In this document: positions 28,057 through 36,439 of the stretch, piece by piece
Numbering within the stretch: position 1 is the first letter of the stretch
Layout of the letters: every line of letters begins with the position of its first letter
Source of the DNA: Marinisporobacter sp.
Lineage (GTDB): Bacteria > Bacillota > Clostridia > Peptostreptococcales > Thermotaleaceae
Reading direction: 5' to 3'
Assembly: GCA_025210395.1 (NCBI GenBank)
Contig: JAOARV010000022.1
Location: 1 to 50,406 of the forward strand
DNA length: 50,406 bases
Notes under the pieces: generated by a model
The model's database searches: none
The model's input: only the letters and a program-made list of their open reading frames with translations
Told to the model about the DNA's origin: nothing
Program-made: the position numbers and the translations under genes

Positions 28057-29100
28057 ATGGAAAATGTAAAAGTAATTATTTGGGGTTTAGGTGCAATGGG
28101 TGGCGGAATGGCAGAAATGCTTTTAAAGAAAAAAGGTGTTGAAATTGTAGGCGTTGTTGGTAGAGGTAAAAAATTAGGAACAAGTATGTATGATTATTTA
28201 TCTGTTGAAAGAGGAGACAGACCTGATATAAAACTAGGAGCATATGATAAAGTCATTACTGAAAAAGCTGCGGATGTAGTATTACTTTGTACAGATTCGT
28301 TCACAAAAAATGCCTTTGAAAAAATAAAATTTTGTTTAGAAAAGAAAATCAACGTAGTATCAAGTGCGGAAGAAATGGCTTATCCACAGGCACAAGAGCC
28401 AGAATTAGCAAAAGAAATGGATAAAATTGCAAAAGAAAATGGTGTGACTGTGCTAGGAACAGGAATCAATCCAGGACTTATGATGGATCTTTTAGTAGTT
28501 GCTTTAACTGGAGCATGCGAAGAGGTAGACCATGTAACAGCTAGGCGTGTAAATAGTTTATCTCCATTTGGTCCAGCGGTTATGGAAGAACAAGGAATTG
28601 GTATTACAGTAGATACCTTCAATAAAGGTGTTGAAGAAGGTACACTTGCTGGACATGTTGGTTTTGCTGAATCAGTTAAAATGATCAGTGATGCTATTGG
28701 ATGGAAATTAAGTGATGAAGTAAAACAAAGTATGGAACCAATCGTTTCAAATATATATAGAAAATCACCCTATGCAGAGGTTCAAGCAGGAGATGTAGCT
28801 GGTTGCGCTATGAAGGGATATGGTTATGTAGATGGAGAATTAAAAATAGAAATGGATCATCCACAACAAATAGAGCCAGAGCTTGAAGGAGTACATACAG
28901 GAGATTATATTATCATTAAAGGAACTCCAGATATTAATATGGCAATTAATCCAGAGGTGCCCGGTGGAATAGGAACAATCGCTATGTGCGTAAATACGAT
29001 TCCTCATGCAATCAATGCAAGACCAGGTCTTAAAACAATGCTTGATATACCAGTACCAAGAGCCATCATGGGAGATATGAGAGACTTAATAGAAAGGTAG
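28057..29100 (+). CDS. ord: 2,4-diaminopentanoate dehydrogenase
   Basis: Ord oxidatively deaminates (2R,4S)-2,4-diaminopentanoate to 2-amino-4-ketopentanoate with NAD(P). The 347-residue protein has an N-terminal Rossmann motif (VIIWGLGAMGGGMAEML). The dihydrodipicolinate-reductase-like body includes VLGTGINPGLMMDLL and RRVNSLSPFGPAVMEEQGIG, typical of the clostridial enzyme. The start is ATG 28057 because CGGAGG lies 8 nt upstream. It is the first gene after the sigma-54 promoter and precedes ortA by 9 nt. Confidence 0.93.
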   Translation: MENVKVIIWGLGAMGGGMAEMLLKKKGVEIVGVVGRGKKLGTSMYDYLSVERGDRPDIKLGAYDKVITEKAADVVLLCTDSFTKNAFEKIKFCLEKKINVVSSAEEMAYPQAQEPELAKEMDKIAKENGVTVLGTGINPGLMMDLLVVALTGACEEVDHVTARRVNSLSPFGPAVMEEQGIGITVDTFNKGVEEGTLAGHVGFAESVKMISDAIGWKLSDEVKQSMEPIVSNIYRKSPYAEVQAGDVAGCAMKGYGYVDGELKIEMDHPQQIEPELEGVHTGDYIIIKGTPDINMAINPEVPGGIGTIAMCVNTIPHAINARPGLKTMLDIPVPRAIMGDMRDLIER

Positions 29101-29109
29101 GCAGAAAAA

Positions 29110-29418
29110 ATGCAAGTAAAAAAGGGAGAATGGGTAAGAATCCATAGTATTGTTTTAGATTCAAGTGAACGAGCACCACAAGTTCCAGATGATACAAAAA
29201 AAGTTCCATTGGAATTATGGGTAAAAGGATTTTTACAGCATGATGCCCAAATGGGAGAGGTAGTAGAAGTAAAAACTATGACGGGAAGAATTGAAAAAGG
29301 AAAGCTAATAGAAGTAAATTCATCGTATAAGCATAATTATGGAAATTTTGTTCCTGAGCTTCTTCAAATCGGTACGGATCTTCGTGAGATGCTGTGGGGA
29401 GGTGAAGCCCATGAGTAA
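29110..29418 (+). CDS. ortA: 2-amino-4-ketopentanoate thiolase, alpha subunit
   Basis: This 102-residue small subunit of the thiolase splits 2-amino-4-ketopentanoate with CoA into acetyl-CoA and alanine. Recognisable family text includes GEWVRIHSIVLDSSERAPQVPDDTKKVPLE and NYGNFVPELLQIG. Its end overlaps the ortB start by 8 nt, pointing to translational coupling and equal subunit supply. Confidence 0.92.
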   Translation: MQVKKGEWVRIHSIVLDSSERAPQVPDDTKKVPLELWVKGFLQHDAQMGEVVEVKTMTGRIEKGKLIEVNSSYKHNYGNFVPELLQIGTDLREMLWGGEAHE

Positions 29419-30835
29419 GGATATGAGTTACCAAGGGGTAATGGATAGAAAAAATGAGATTATGAAAAAAGCTATTGGAATAGATTATAGTACTTTTGAA
29501 TCAGGGCAAATTCGCTTTAACTACGAAGAAATGATGAGTGAAACGGGATATACCCTTGATGAAATGCAAAAAATTCAAGGAGATACAGGCGTTGGAAATA
29601 CTCCATTGCTAGAACTTAAAAACTTAACAGCTCTTGCAAGAAAAGTATCTGCTGAAGGAAAAGGTGCTAGAATATTTGTAAAAGATGAAGCATCTAATCC
29701 ATCTGGAAGCTTTAAAGCTAGAAGAGCTGCAAATGCAGTATATCATGCTAAAAAACTAGGCTATAAAGGTGTGATTGCAGCAACAAGTGGAAATTATGGT
29801 GCTGCTGTAGCCAGTCAAGCTGCTATTCATGGACTAAAATGTATTATTGTACAGGAATGTTACGATAGTAAAGGAAAAGGACAACCAGAGATTATTGAAA
29901 AGGCTAGAAAATGTGAAGCCTATGGTGCGGAAGTAATCCAATTAACAGTAGGACCTGAGTTATTCTATACTTTCTTAAAATTATTAGAAGAAACTGGATA
30001 TTTCAATGCTTCTCTTTATTCACCATTTGGAATAGCTGGTGTTGAAACATTAGGATATGAAATTGCAATGGAATTTAGAGAAAGAATCGGAAAAGATCCA
30101 GATGTAGTTGTATGCACAAATGCGGGTGGGGGAAATTTAACAGGCACTGCTCGTGGTTTATTAAAAGCAGGAGCTGACTATGTGAAGGTTGTAGGAGCCA
30201 GTGTAAACTTAACAGGACTTCATATGGCAAGTGATGAACAATTTAATAAAAAGTCCTTTACTACAGGACATACAGGATTTGGTATACCCTTTGCCACATG
30301 GCCAGATAGATCGGATGTACCAAGGTCAGCAGCTCGCCCTCTTCGTTATATAGATAGATATGTGACCGTTACACAAGGGCAAGTATTTTATATGACAGAA
30401 ACGCTAGCACAAATTGAAGGGCTAGAAAGAGGACCTGCTGGAAACACTTCATTAGCTGCTGCTTTCAGTATTGCTCAGGAGTTAGATGAAGACAAAATAA
30501 TTGTTGTACAAGAAACAGAATATACAGGAGCAGGAAAACATATTCAGCCACAATTATCCTTTGCCAGGGAGAATGGAATAGAATTAAAATTTGGTAATCC
30601 AGAAGAAGAAATTCCTGGCCAAAATATTATATTGCCAGAGCATCCAAAACTGATTAAAGCAAAGGATATAGATTTGAATAAGTTAAAGAAATCCTATATC
30701 AATAAATGCGTAGAAACCTATGGAAAAAAAGAGATTAGTCCATCAGATTTAGAATTTTTAGTAAAAGATACAAAATCTAGTATGGCGTTTGTTAGAGAAG
30801 TTTTAAATGAAAAAGAAATTAGAGTGATAGAATAA
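29411..30835 (+). CDS. ortB: 2-amino-4-ketopentanoate thiolase, beta subunit (PLP)
   Basis: This PLP-dependent subunit of the CoA-using thiolase is related to threonine synthase/tryptophan synthase beta. The 474-residue protein has the PLP-lysine motif NPSGSFKARRAA and the phosphate loop TNAGGGNLTG. ATG 29411 with GGAGGTG upstream is the correct start; the frame is open farther upstream only because ortA overlaps. The C-terminal part (about 440-474) is helical. A hairpin without a T run separates it from oraS. Confidence 0.93.
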   Translation: MSKDMSYQGVMDRKNEIMKKAIGIDYSTFESGQIRFNYEEMMSETGYTLDEMQKIQGDTGVGNTPLLELKNLTALARKVSAEGKGARIFVKDEASNPSGSFKARRAANAVYHAKKLGYKGVIAATSGNYGAAVASQAAIHGLKCIIVQECYDSKGKGQPEIIEKARKCEAYGAEVIQLTVGPELFYTFLKLLEETGYFNASLYSPFGIAGVETLGYEIAMEFRERIGKDPDVVVCTNAGGGNLTGTARGLLKAGADYVKVVGASVNLTGLHMASDEQFNKKSFTTGHTGFGIPFATWPDRSDVPRSAARPLRYIDRYVTVTQGQVFYMTETLAQIEGLERGPAGNTSLAAAFSIAQELDEDKIIVVQETEYTGAGKHIQPQLSFARENGIELKFGNPEEEIPGQNIILPEHPKLIKAKDIDLNKLKKSYINKCVETYGKKEISPSDLEFLVKDTKSSMAFVREVLNEKEIRVIE

Positions 30836-30841
30836 AAAAGA

Positions 30842-30893
30842 AGGTAAGAGAAGGTGGAAAATTTATTGGAAATTTTCCATTATCTCTTGCTTA
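30842..30893 (+). other. Intercistronic hairpin between ortB and oraS
   Basis: AAGAGA...GGAAAATTT pairs with AAATTTTCC...TCTCTT in a long interrupted stem. No T run follows, so it looks more like an mRNA stabiliser or processing site than a terminator. Confidence 0.5.
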
Positions 30894-30926
30894 TTCTATT
30901 CACTCAATAAGAATGGGGGAAAAGTT

Positions 30927-31304
30927 TTGAAAGGATATTTAAAAAGAGAAGATGATTTTCAAGATAGAAGAAAACATTTAGCAAATCTTTCTGATGAAGA
31001 ATTGAAATCAAGATTTTGGGAATTAGCTGAGAAAGCTGTAGAACCATTATTAGAACTTGCAAAAAAGAATACATCACCATCCGTAGAGCGTTCAGTCCTT
31101 TTAAGAATGGGCTTTTCAAGTTTAGAAGCAAAGCCATTAGTAGAAGGAGCAATTGACCGAGGACTTATTGGAAAAGGTGTAGGACATATTGTATATAGAA
31201 TGGCAAAAGAGAAAAAGATCCCTCTTAGACAAGTAGGACTTGAAATGATTGAAGGAAAGCATTGGGACGATGCTGTAGCAATCTTCAAAGGAGGGATGGA
31301 GTAA
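30927..31304 (+). CDS. oraS: D-ornithine 4,5-aminomutase, small subunit OraS
   Basis: OraS is the alpha subunit of the adenosylcobalamin- and PLP-dependent aminomutase that turns D-ornithine into 2,4-diaminopentanoate. The 125-residue protein contains DDFQDRRKHLANLSDEELKSRFWELAEK and NTSPSVERSVLLRMGFSSLEA, characteristic of OraS. The start is TTG 30927, the only in-frame start with a ribosome site (GGGGGA); an ATG at 30913 is in another frame. The stop shares one base with the oraE start (TAATG). Confidence 0.95.
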   Translation: MKGYLKREDDFQDRRKHLANLSDEELKSRFWELAEKAVEPLLELAKKNTSPSVERSVLLRMGFSSLEAKPLVEGAIDRGLIGKGVGHIVYRMAKEKKIPLRQVGLEMIEGKHWDDAVAIFKGGME

Positions 31305-33520
31305 TGAAAAAATTAGAAGTAAATGAAAAATTAGATATTAGAGAAATACTAAAGGATTTAGAAAGCTATAGACCAAAGAGAAGAGGCTGGGCTTGGAGAG
31401 AAAAGGTGGATGAACTTCAAATAGGGCCGCATGTGTACCATGATTGTTCGAAATCTTTGAAAAATTCTATAGGTATTCCAGCGGCAGTTCAATATTTTGA
31501 TAATTTAGATCCTCAGCCACAAGAAACCATAACTACTGAAATTGCTTCAGGTAGATTTGAAGATGATATTAGAAGAATGAGAATGGCTGCATGGCATGGT
31601 GCAGATCATTTAATGGTAATCAGAACAGCTGGACAATCTCACTTTGATGGATTGATTGAAGGAACACCTCAAGGAATAGGTGGAATTCCTGTTACGAGAA
31701 AACAAGTTCGAGCACAAAGAAAAGCAGTAGATTTAATTGAAGAAGAAGTGGGAAGACCTATCAATTACCATTCTTATGTTAGTGGTGTTGCAGGACCTGA
31801 GGTTGCAGTTATGTTTGCAGAAGAAGGGGTAAATGGTGCCCATCAGGACCCTCAGTATAATGTTCTTTATAGAAATATCAATATGATTAGATCTTTTATT
31901 GATGCTGCTGAATCTAAAAAAGTAATGGCATGGGCAGATATTGCTCAAATTGATGGTGCTCATAATGCTAATGCAACAGCGAGAGATGCCTGGAAAGTTA
32001 TGCCAGAATTAATTGTTCAACATGCTATCAATTCAATTTTTTCTCATAAAGTAGGAATGAAGAAAGAAAATATTTGTCTTTCAACAGTACCTCCTTCAGC
32101 AGCACCTGTGCCTTGTACAAAATATGACCTTCCTTATGCTGTGGCACTTAGAGATTTCTTATCTGATTATAAAATGAGAGCACAACAAAATACAAAATAT
32201 ATTACCTCTTCATCAAGAGAAGCTACTGTAACCCATGTTTTAAATATGATGATTTCTAAGCTTACAAGTGCAGATATTCAATCAACCATTACTCCAGATG
32301 AGGGAAGAAATGTTCCATGGCATATCAATAATATGGAAGCTTGTGATAATGCAAAACAAACCCTTGTAGGACTTGATGGCTTACTAGAAATGGTAGAGCT
32401 TAAAAAAGAAGGATATTTACCTGAAAAGGTGAGAGAATTAAAAGAAAGAGCTGTACTTTTCTTAGAAGAGTTGATTGACGAAGGTGGATATTTTGAAGCT
32501 GTAGAAAAAGGATTTTTTGTAGATTCAGGCATGTATCCTGAAAGAAATGGTGATGGTATTGGTAGAAAAATGAATGGTGGAGTAGGTGCAGGAACTGTTT
32601 TTGAAAGAGATGAAGATTATTTAGCACCTGTAACTGCTCATTATGGCTATAATAATGTTTCCCAATATGATAAAGATGCTATGGATGATCCAGCAAAATT
32701 AATTGAGGGTTGTACCTTTGAAAAGCCTGAAAAAATTATTTTTATTGATGAATTAGATGAAAATGATAATGTATATATGCGTTTAGATGAAAGTGAAAAA
32801 TATAGAAATTCTAACTTTGTTAAGCCTGAAGTAGAGTGGCTAGCAGATGGAACGGTTCAAGTGGAATTATTCCTTCCAGCAAGCAAAAGAGTTGCTGAGT
32901 TTGCAGCATTAGAATTTGCTAAGAACATGAATCTAAGTGATCCTGAGGTAATTCATTCAGAAATGATGCATCCATCAGAAGGAACAAGAATACAAGTAAA
33001 AGGAAAAGTTAATTTTGATGTAGATATTAGTAAACTAGAAATCCCTGAAGAGCCTGAAGTTCTTAGTGATGAAGAATTATGGGAAGAAATTGAGAAAAAT
33101 CCTATAAAAGTTGTTGCTGCCACTGTTGGGGAAGATGAGCATTCCGTTGGACTTCGTGAAATTATTGATATTAAGCATGGTGGTATAGAAAAATGGGGAG
33201 TGGAAGTTGAATACCTTGGAACCTCTTGTCCAGTAGAAAAGCTTGTAGATGCTGCTATTGAGCTAAATGCAGATGCAATTTTAGCTTCTACAATTATTAG
33301 TCATGATGATATTCACTACAAAAACATGAAAAGAATTCATGAACTATGTGTAGAAAAGGGGATAAGAGATAAAATTATGATCGCTTGTGGAGGAACACAA
33401 GTTACACCTGAAATTGCAGTAAAGCAAGGGGTAGATGCGGGATTTGGTAGAGGATCTAAAGGAATTCATGTAGCTACATTCTTTGTAAATAAAAGAAGGG
33501 AAATGAATAATGAAAATTGA
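31304..33520 (+). CDS. oraE: D-ornithine 4,5-aminomutase, large subunit OraE
   Basis: This catalytic subunit has 738 residues. A TIM-barrel part includes RRMRMAAWHGADHLMVIRTAGQSH and NYHSYVSGVAGPEVAVMFAEEGVNGAHQDPQYN. The C-terminal cobalamin-binding domain carries DEHSVG (DxHxxG), placing the base-off cobalt ligand at about His613. Lys624, 11 residues later in DIKHGG, matches the spacing of the His618/Lys629 pair (cobalt ligand and PLP lysine) described for Clostridium sticklandii. ATG 31304, overlapping the oraS stop, is the correct start. It overlaps the next gene by 11 nt. Confidence 0.95.
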   Translation: MKKLEVNEKLDIREILKDLESYRPKRRGWAWREKVDELQIGPHVYHDCSKSLKNSIGIPAAVQYFDNLDPQPQETITTEIASGRFEDDIRRMRMAAWHGADHLMVIRTAGQSHFDGLIEGTPQGIGGIPVTRKQVRAQRKAVDLIEEEVGRPINYHSYVSGVAGPEVAVMFAEEGVNGAHQDPQYNVLYRNINMIRSFIDAAESKKVMAWADIAQIDGAHNANATARDAWKVMPELIVQHAINSIFSHKVGMKKENICLSTVPPSAAPVPCTKYDLPYAVALRDFLSDYKMRAQQNTKYITSSSREATVTHVLNMMISKLTSADIQSTITPDEGRNVPWHINNMEACDNAKQTLVGLDGLLEMVELKKEGYLPEKVRELKERAVLFLEELIDEGGYFEAVEKGFFVDSGMYPERNGDGIGRKMNGGVGAGTVFERDEDYLAPVTAHYGYNNVSQYDKDAMDDPAKLIEGCTFEKPEKIIFIDELDENDNVYMRLDESEKYRNSNFVKPEVEWLADGTVQVELFLPASKRVAEFAALEFAKNMNLSDPEVIHSEMMHPSEGTRIQVKGKVNFDVDISKLEIPEEPEVLSDEELWEEIEKNPIKVVAATVGEDEHSVGLREIIDIKHGGIEKWGVEVEYLGTSCPVEKLVDAAIELNADAILASTIISHDDIHYKNMKRIHELCVEKGIRDKIMIACGGTQVTPEIAVKQGVDAGFGRGSKGIHVATFFVNKRREMNNEN

Positions 33521-34877
33521 TATTTTAGTTGCTGAAATTGGAAGTACGACTACAGTAATCAATGCTTTTTCAAACATACACACTGACCGCCCTAAATTTT
33601 TAGGGCAAGGTCAATCTCCTACAAGCGTATTAGATGGAGATGTAACCATTGGATTACAAGGAGCCATAGAAAATCTTAAAAATAATTTAAATATTGATGA
33701 TTTAACCTATGATGAGATGATAGCAACCAGTAGTGCAGCAGGTGGACTTAAGATGACCGTCCATGGACTTGTCTATGATATGACGGTTCGAGCGGCAAAA
33801 GAAGCTGCATTAGGTGCTGGTGGTATTATTCATAGAGTGACGGGTGGAAAACTTAGAAGGACGGACTTAAAAAAGATTAAGGAAGTCAATCCTAATCTCA
33901 TATTAGTTGCAGGAGGCGTAGATTATGGGGAGAGAGATACAGCTCTTTATAATGCAGAATTAATTAGAGAGATGGATATAGAAACGCCTATCGTCTATGC
34001 TGGGAATATTGAGAATAAAGATGAGATTATTGAGCTATTTAAAGATCAACCCAATAAGCTGTATGTGACAGAAAATGTATACCCTAAAATTGATCAATTA
34101 AATGTAGAACCCACAAGAAGGGTTATTCAAGAGGTATTTGAAGAACATATTATTCATGCTCCAGGAATGGGTCGCGTAAGAGAAATGGTCAATGGTCCTA
34201 TTATACCAACACCGGGTGCTGTTATGTTAGCTGCAAAGCTTTTAAAAGAAGAAATTGGAGATTTGGTAGTCATTGACGTGGGGGGAGCTACAACAGATTT
34301 ACATTCAGTGACTGAGGGTAGTGAGCAAGTAAATAGAATATTGATTAGTCCAGAACCTATTGCTAAAAGAACTGTTGAAGGGGATTTGGGCGTATATGTG
34401 AATATGAAAAATATAGTGGAACGCTTAGGTGTTCAAAAAATAAGCAAAAGAATGGAAGTGTCTGAAGCGGAAGTAGAAGTGTTAATCAAGAACCATAAGC
34501 CCATTCCTACAGCAGAAATAGAAAAAAGATTTGTAGAAGAGCTTACGAAAGAAGCTGTTTTAACAGCTGTTAGAAGACACGCAGGAAAATTTAGACATTT
34601 GTATGGACCTGGTGGAAAGAAAACTATCGCAGAAGGTAAAGATTTAACTATGGTGCAATATATTGTAGGAACTGGAGGAGCTTTGACAAGACTTCCAAAT
34701 CGAGTACAAATTATGAAAGAGATTGCCAAAAGTAATAAAGGGGATGAATTATTCCCTAAAAAAGAAGCAGCAATATTAGTAGACAATGATTATATTATGG
34801 CGTCCCTTGGGGTTTTATCAAAGAGATATCCAAAAGCTGCTTTATCATTAATGAAACAAAGTTTAGGAATAGACTAA
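33510..34877 (+). CDS. GlmL/MutL-like ATPase, probable aminomutase reactivating factor
   Basis: This 455-residue protein of the ASKHA-type ATPase group is encoded with many B12-dependent mutases. The phosphate-1 motif is VAEIGSTTTVINAF at the N-terminus. A second motif is VVIDVGGATTDLHSV at about residue 250. It resembles MutL/GlmL of glutamate mutase clusters and the unnamed ORF in the known ornithine cluster. The likely job is to release damaged cobalamin from OraE. The start overlaps the oraE end by 11 nt, so production is coupled. Function is inferred from family and context. Confidence 0.85.
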   Translation: MKIDILVAEIGSTTTVINAFSNIHTDRPKFLGQGQSPTSVLDGDVTIGLQGAIENLKNNLNIDDLTYDEMIATSSAAGGLKMTVHGLVYDMTVRAAKEAALGAGGIIHRVTGGKLRRTDLKKIKEVNPNLILVAGGVDYGERDTALYNAELIREMDIETPIVYAGNIENKDEIIELFKDQPNKLYVTENVYPKIDQLNVEPTRRVIQEVFEEHIIHAPGMGRVREMVNGPIIPTPGAVMLAAKLLKEEIGDLVVIDVGGATTDLHSVTEGSEQVNRILISPEPIAKRTVEGDLGVYVNMKNIVERLGVQKISKRMEVSEAEVEVLIKNHKPIPTAEIEKRFVEELTKEAVLTAVRRHAGKFRHLYGPGGKKTIAEGKDLTMVQYIVGTGGALTRLPNRVQIMKEIAKSNKGDELFPKKEAAILVDNDYIMASLGVLSKRYPKAALSLMKQSLGID

Positions 34878-34903
34878 GCCGGGAATGATCCCGGCTATTT
34901 ATT
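34877..34903 (+). terminator. Hairpin between the MutL-like gene and orr
   Basis: GCCGGGA and TCCCGGC form a 7-bp GC-rich stem with loop ATGA at the stop codon, followed by TATTTATTT. The T tract is imperfect, so partial read-through into orr is likely. Confidence 0.65.
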
Positions 34904-34922
34904 TAGAGGGAGGGAAAAAGTG

Positions 34923-35984
34923 ATGATCTGTCCTAGAATAGAGATCAATTTAAGTAAAGTAAAACATAATACATCTGAACTTAAAAAAATGTGCCACGGA
35001 AAGAATATTCAATTGGCAGGTGTAACAAAGGTGTTTTGTGGGATCCATAAAATTGCAGAATCAATGGTAGATGGTGGAGTAGATATGCTTGCAGATTCTA
35101 GAATAGAAAACTTAAAAAAATTAGAAAATATTAAAATTCCAAAGCTTCTTTTAAGATTGCCTATGATGAGGCAAGCAGAGGATGTAGTAAGATATGCAGA
35201 TATTAGCTTAAATTCAGAGCTACAAACCATTGAAAGACTTTCAATGGAAGCCATCAAACAAGGGAAAGAACACAATATTTTATTAATGGTAGACTTAGGA
35301 GATTTAAGAGAAGGTGTATGGAAAAGTGATGTAATCCATACGGTAAAAGAAATATTAAAGCTTGAAGGGATCAAATTAATGGGAATAGGAACAAATTTAA
35401 CCTGCTATGGGGGAGTTATTCCTTCTAATAAAAACTTAGGAGAACTCTCAGAATTAACAACTACAATAGAAAAAGAATTTAATATAAAATTAGAAATTAT
35501 ATCAGGAGGAAATTCGAGCAGTCTTTATTTATTAGAAAAAGGAGAAATGCCTGAAAAGATCAATCATCTGAGATTAGGGGAAGCCATTGTATTAGGAAGA
35601 GAAACAGCTTATGGTGAAGCGATTAAAGATACTTATCAGGATGCCTTTACTTTTGTGGCAGAAATTATTGAGTTAAAGGAAAAACCTTCTGTACCTATTG
35701 GTGAAATTGGAATGGATGCTTTTGGAAATACTCCGACCTTTGAAGATAAAGGTATCAGAAAAAGAGCTATTCTAGCAGTAGGAAGACAAGATGTAGCTGT
35801 GGATAATTTAAATCCAATAGATAAAAATATGGAAATCATTGGAGCAAGTAGTGACCATTTGATTGTTGATGTGACAGATGCGAAGGAAGCTTTAAAGGTT
35901 GGAGATGAAATAAAATTCCATGTTAAATATGGTGCATTGCTTCAACTGATGACATCAGAATATATTTACAAAAGCATTCAATAA
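34923..35984 (+). CDS. orr: Ornithine racemase (PLP, alanine-racemase fold)
   Basis: Orr makes D-ornithine, the substrate of OraSE, from L-ornithine. The 353-residue fold-type III PLP protein begins CPRIEINLSKVKHNTSEL. It has the PLP lysine in LAGVTKVFCG (about residue 38) and phosphate/pyridine-binding segments GIGTNLTCYGG and IISGGNSSSLYLLE. It differs from biosynthetic alanine racemase in lacking its usual C-terminal signature. ATG 34923 is 8 nt after GAGGGAGGG; GTG 34920 is an alternative. As in characterised ornithine fermenters, it closes the pathway. Confidence 0.92.
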   Translation: MICPRIEINLSKVKHNTSELKKMCHGKNIQLAGVTKVFCGIHKIAESMVDGGVDMLADSRIENLKKLENIKIPKLLLRLPMMRQAEDVVRYADISLNSELQTIERLSMEAIKQGKEHNILLMVDLGDLREGVWKSDVIHTVKEILKLEGIKLMGIGTNLTCYGGVIPSNKNLGELSELTTTIEKEFNIKLEIISGGNSSSLYLLEKGEMPEKINHLRLGEAIVLGRETAYGEAIKDTYQDAFTFVAEIIELKEKPSVPIGEIGMDAFGNTPTFEDKGIRKRAILAVGRQDVAVDNLNPIDKNMEIIGASSDHLIVDVTDAKEALKVGDEIKFHVKYGALLQLMTSEYIYKSIQ

Positions 35985-36012
35985 CCCACCCTGTGTGGGC
36001 TTATTTTTTTGT
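35985..36012 (+). terminator. Terminator after orr
   Basis: CCCAC and GTGGG form a short GC stem with loop CCTGT, followed by CTTATTTTTTT. Confidence 0.75.
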
Positions 36013-36078
36013 GAATTTATAAACAAAACTGTGGACATGAGAATATAATATAGCAAAAACATTTTGGAGTTGAAGAGA

Positions 36079-36354
36079 ATGGTCTATAGTTATGAAAAAT
36101 ATTTAATTGTTTTTTCGTCAAATTATCATGGATATTATATTGAACAGTTATTTAATAGGAATGAAATAAAAAATACTTTAAGAAAAGCTCCTAGAGCTAT
36201 AGCAAAATCATGTTACTCCGCTATTTATATAAAGGAGGAGGATTTGGATAAAGCTCTAAAATTACTCAGAAAGTCTAAAATATCTCCACAAGGAGTATAT
36301 GAGATTATGAGAATAGGGAGTTTATTGGATTATAAAAAATTAAAGATAAAATAA
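36079..36354 (+). CDS. DUF3343-like small protein
   Basis: This 91-residue protein contains KYLIVFSSNYHGYYIEQLFNR, then PRAIAKSCYSAIYIKEEDLDKALKLLRK and GVYEI. That is the DUF3343 pattern: a short alpha/beta domain with one conserved Cys preceded by Ser/Lys. Family members are proposed sulfur/selenium carriers, but no function is proven. The ATG at 36079 has TTGGAG upstream; an in-frame TTG at 36064 is less likely. It stands alone between the ornithine operon and the surface-repeat gene. Confidence 0.7.
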   Translation: MVYSYEKYLIVFSSNYHGYYIEQLFNRNEIKNTLRKAPRAIAKSCYSAIYIKEEDLDKALKLLRKSKISPQGVYEIMRIGSLLDYKKLKIK

Positions 36355-36397
36355 ATCATGAAAGCTTAAATAAGAGGTGAAGTAGTATGTATTTTCA

Positions 36398-36408
36398 ACA
36401 TAGAATAG
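36398..36408 (+). promoter_or_regulatory. Possible sporulation-type -10 upstream of the repeat protein
   Basis: AACATAGAATA at 36398-36408 contains CATA-NNN-TA, the sigma-K -10 pattern, and is close to sigma-E CATACANT. I cannot find a convincing -35 partner, so this is weak. Confidence 0.25.
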
Positions 36409-36439
36409 TATAAAGTATAGCAGACAAAGGAGGATTGAA

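Noticed and set aside
29339..29410. N-terminal extension of ortB from an upstream ATG
   Set aside because: It would lie almost wholly inside ortA; the ATG at 29411 has GGAGGTG at proper distance and matches the family start.
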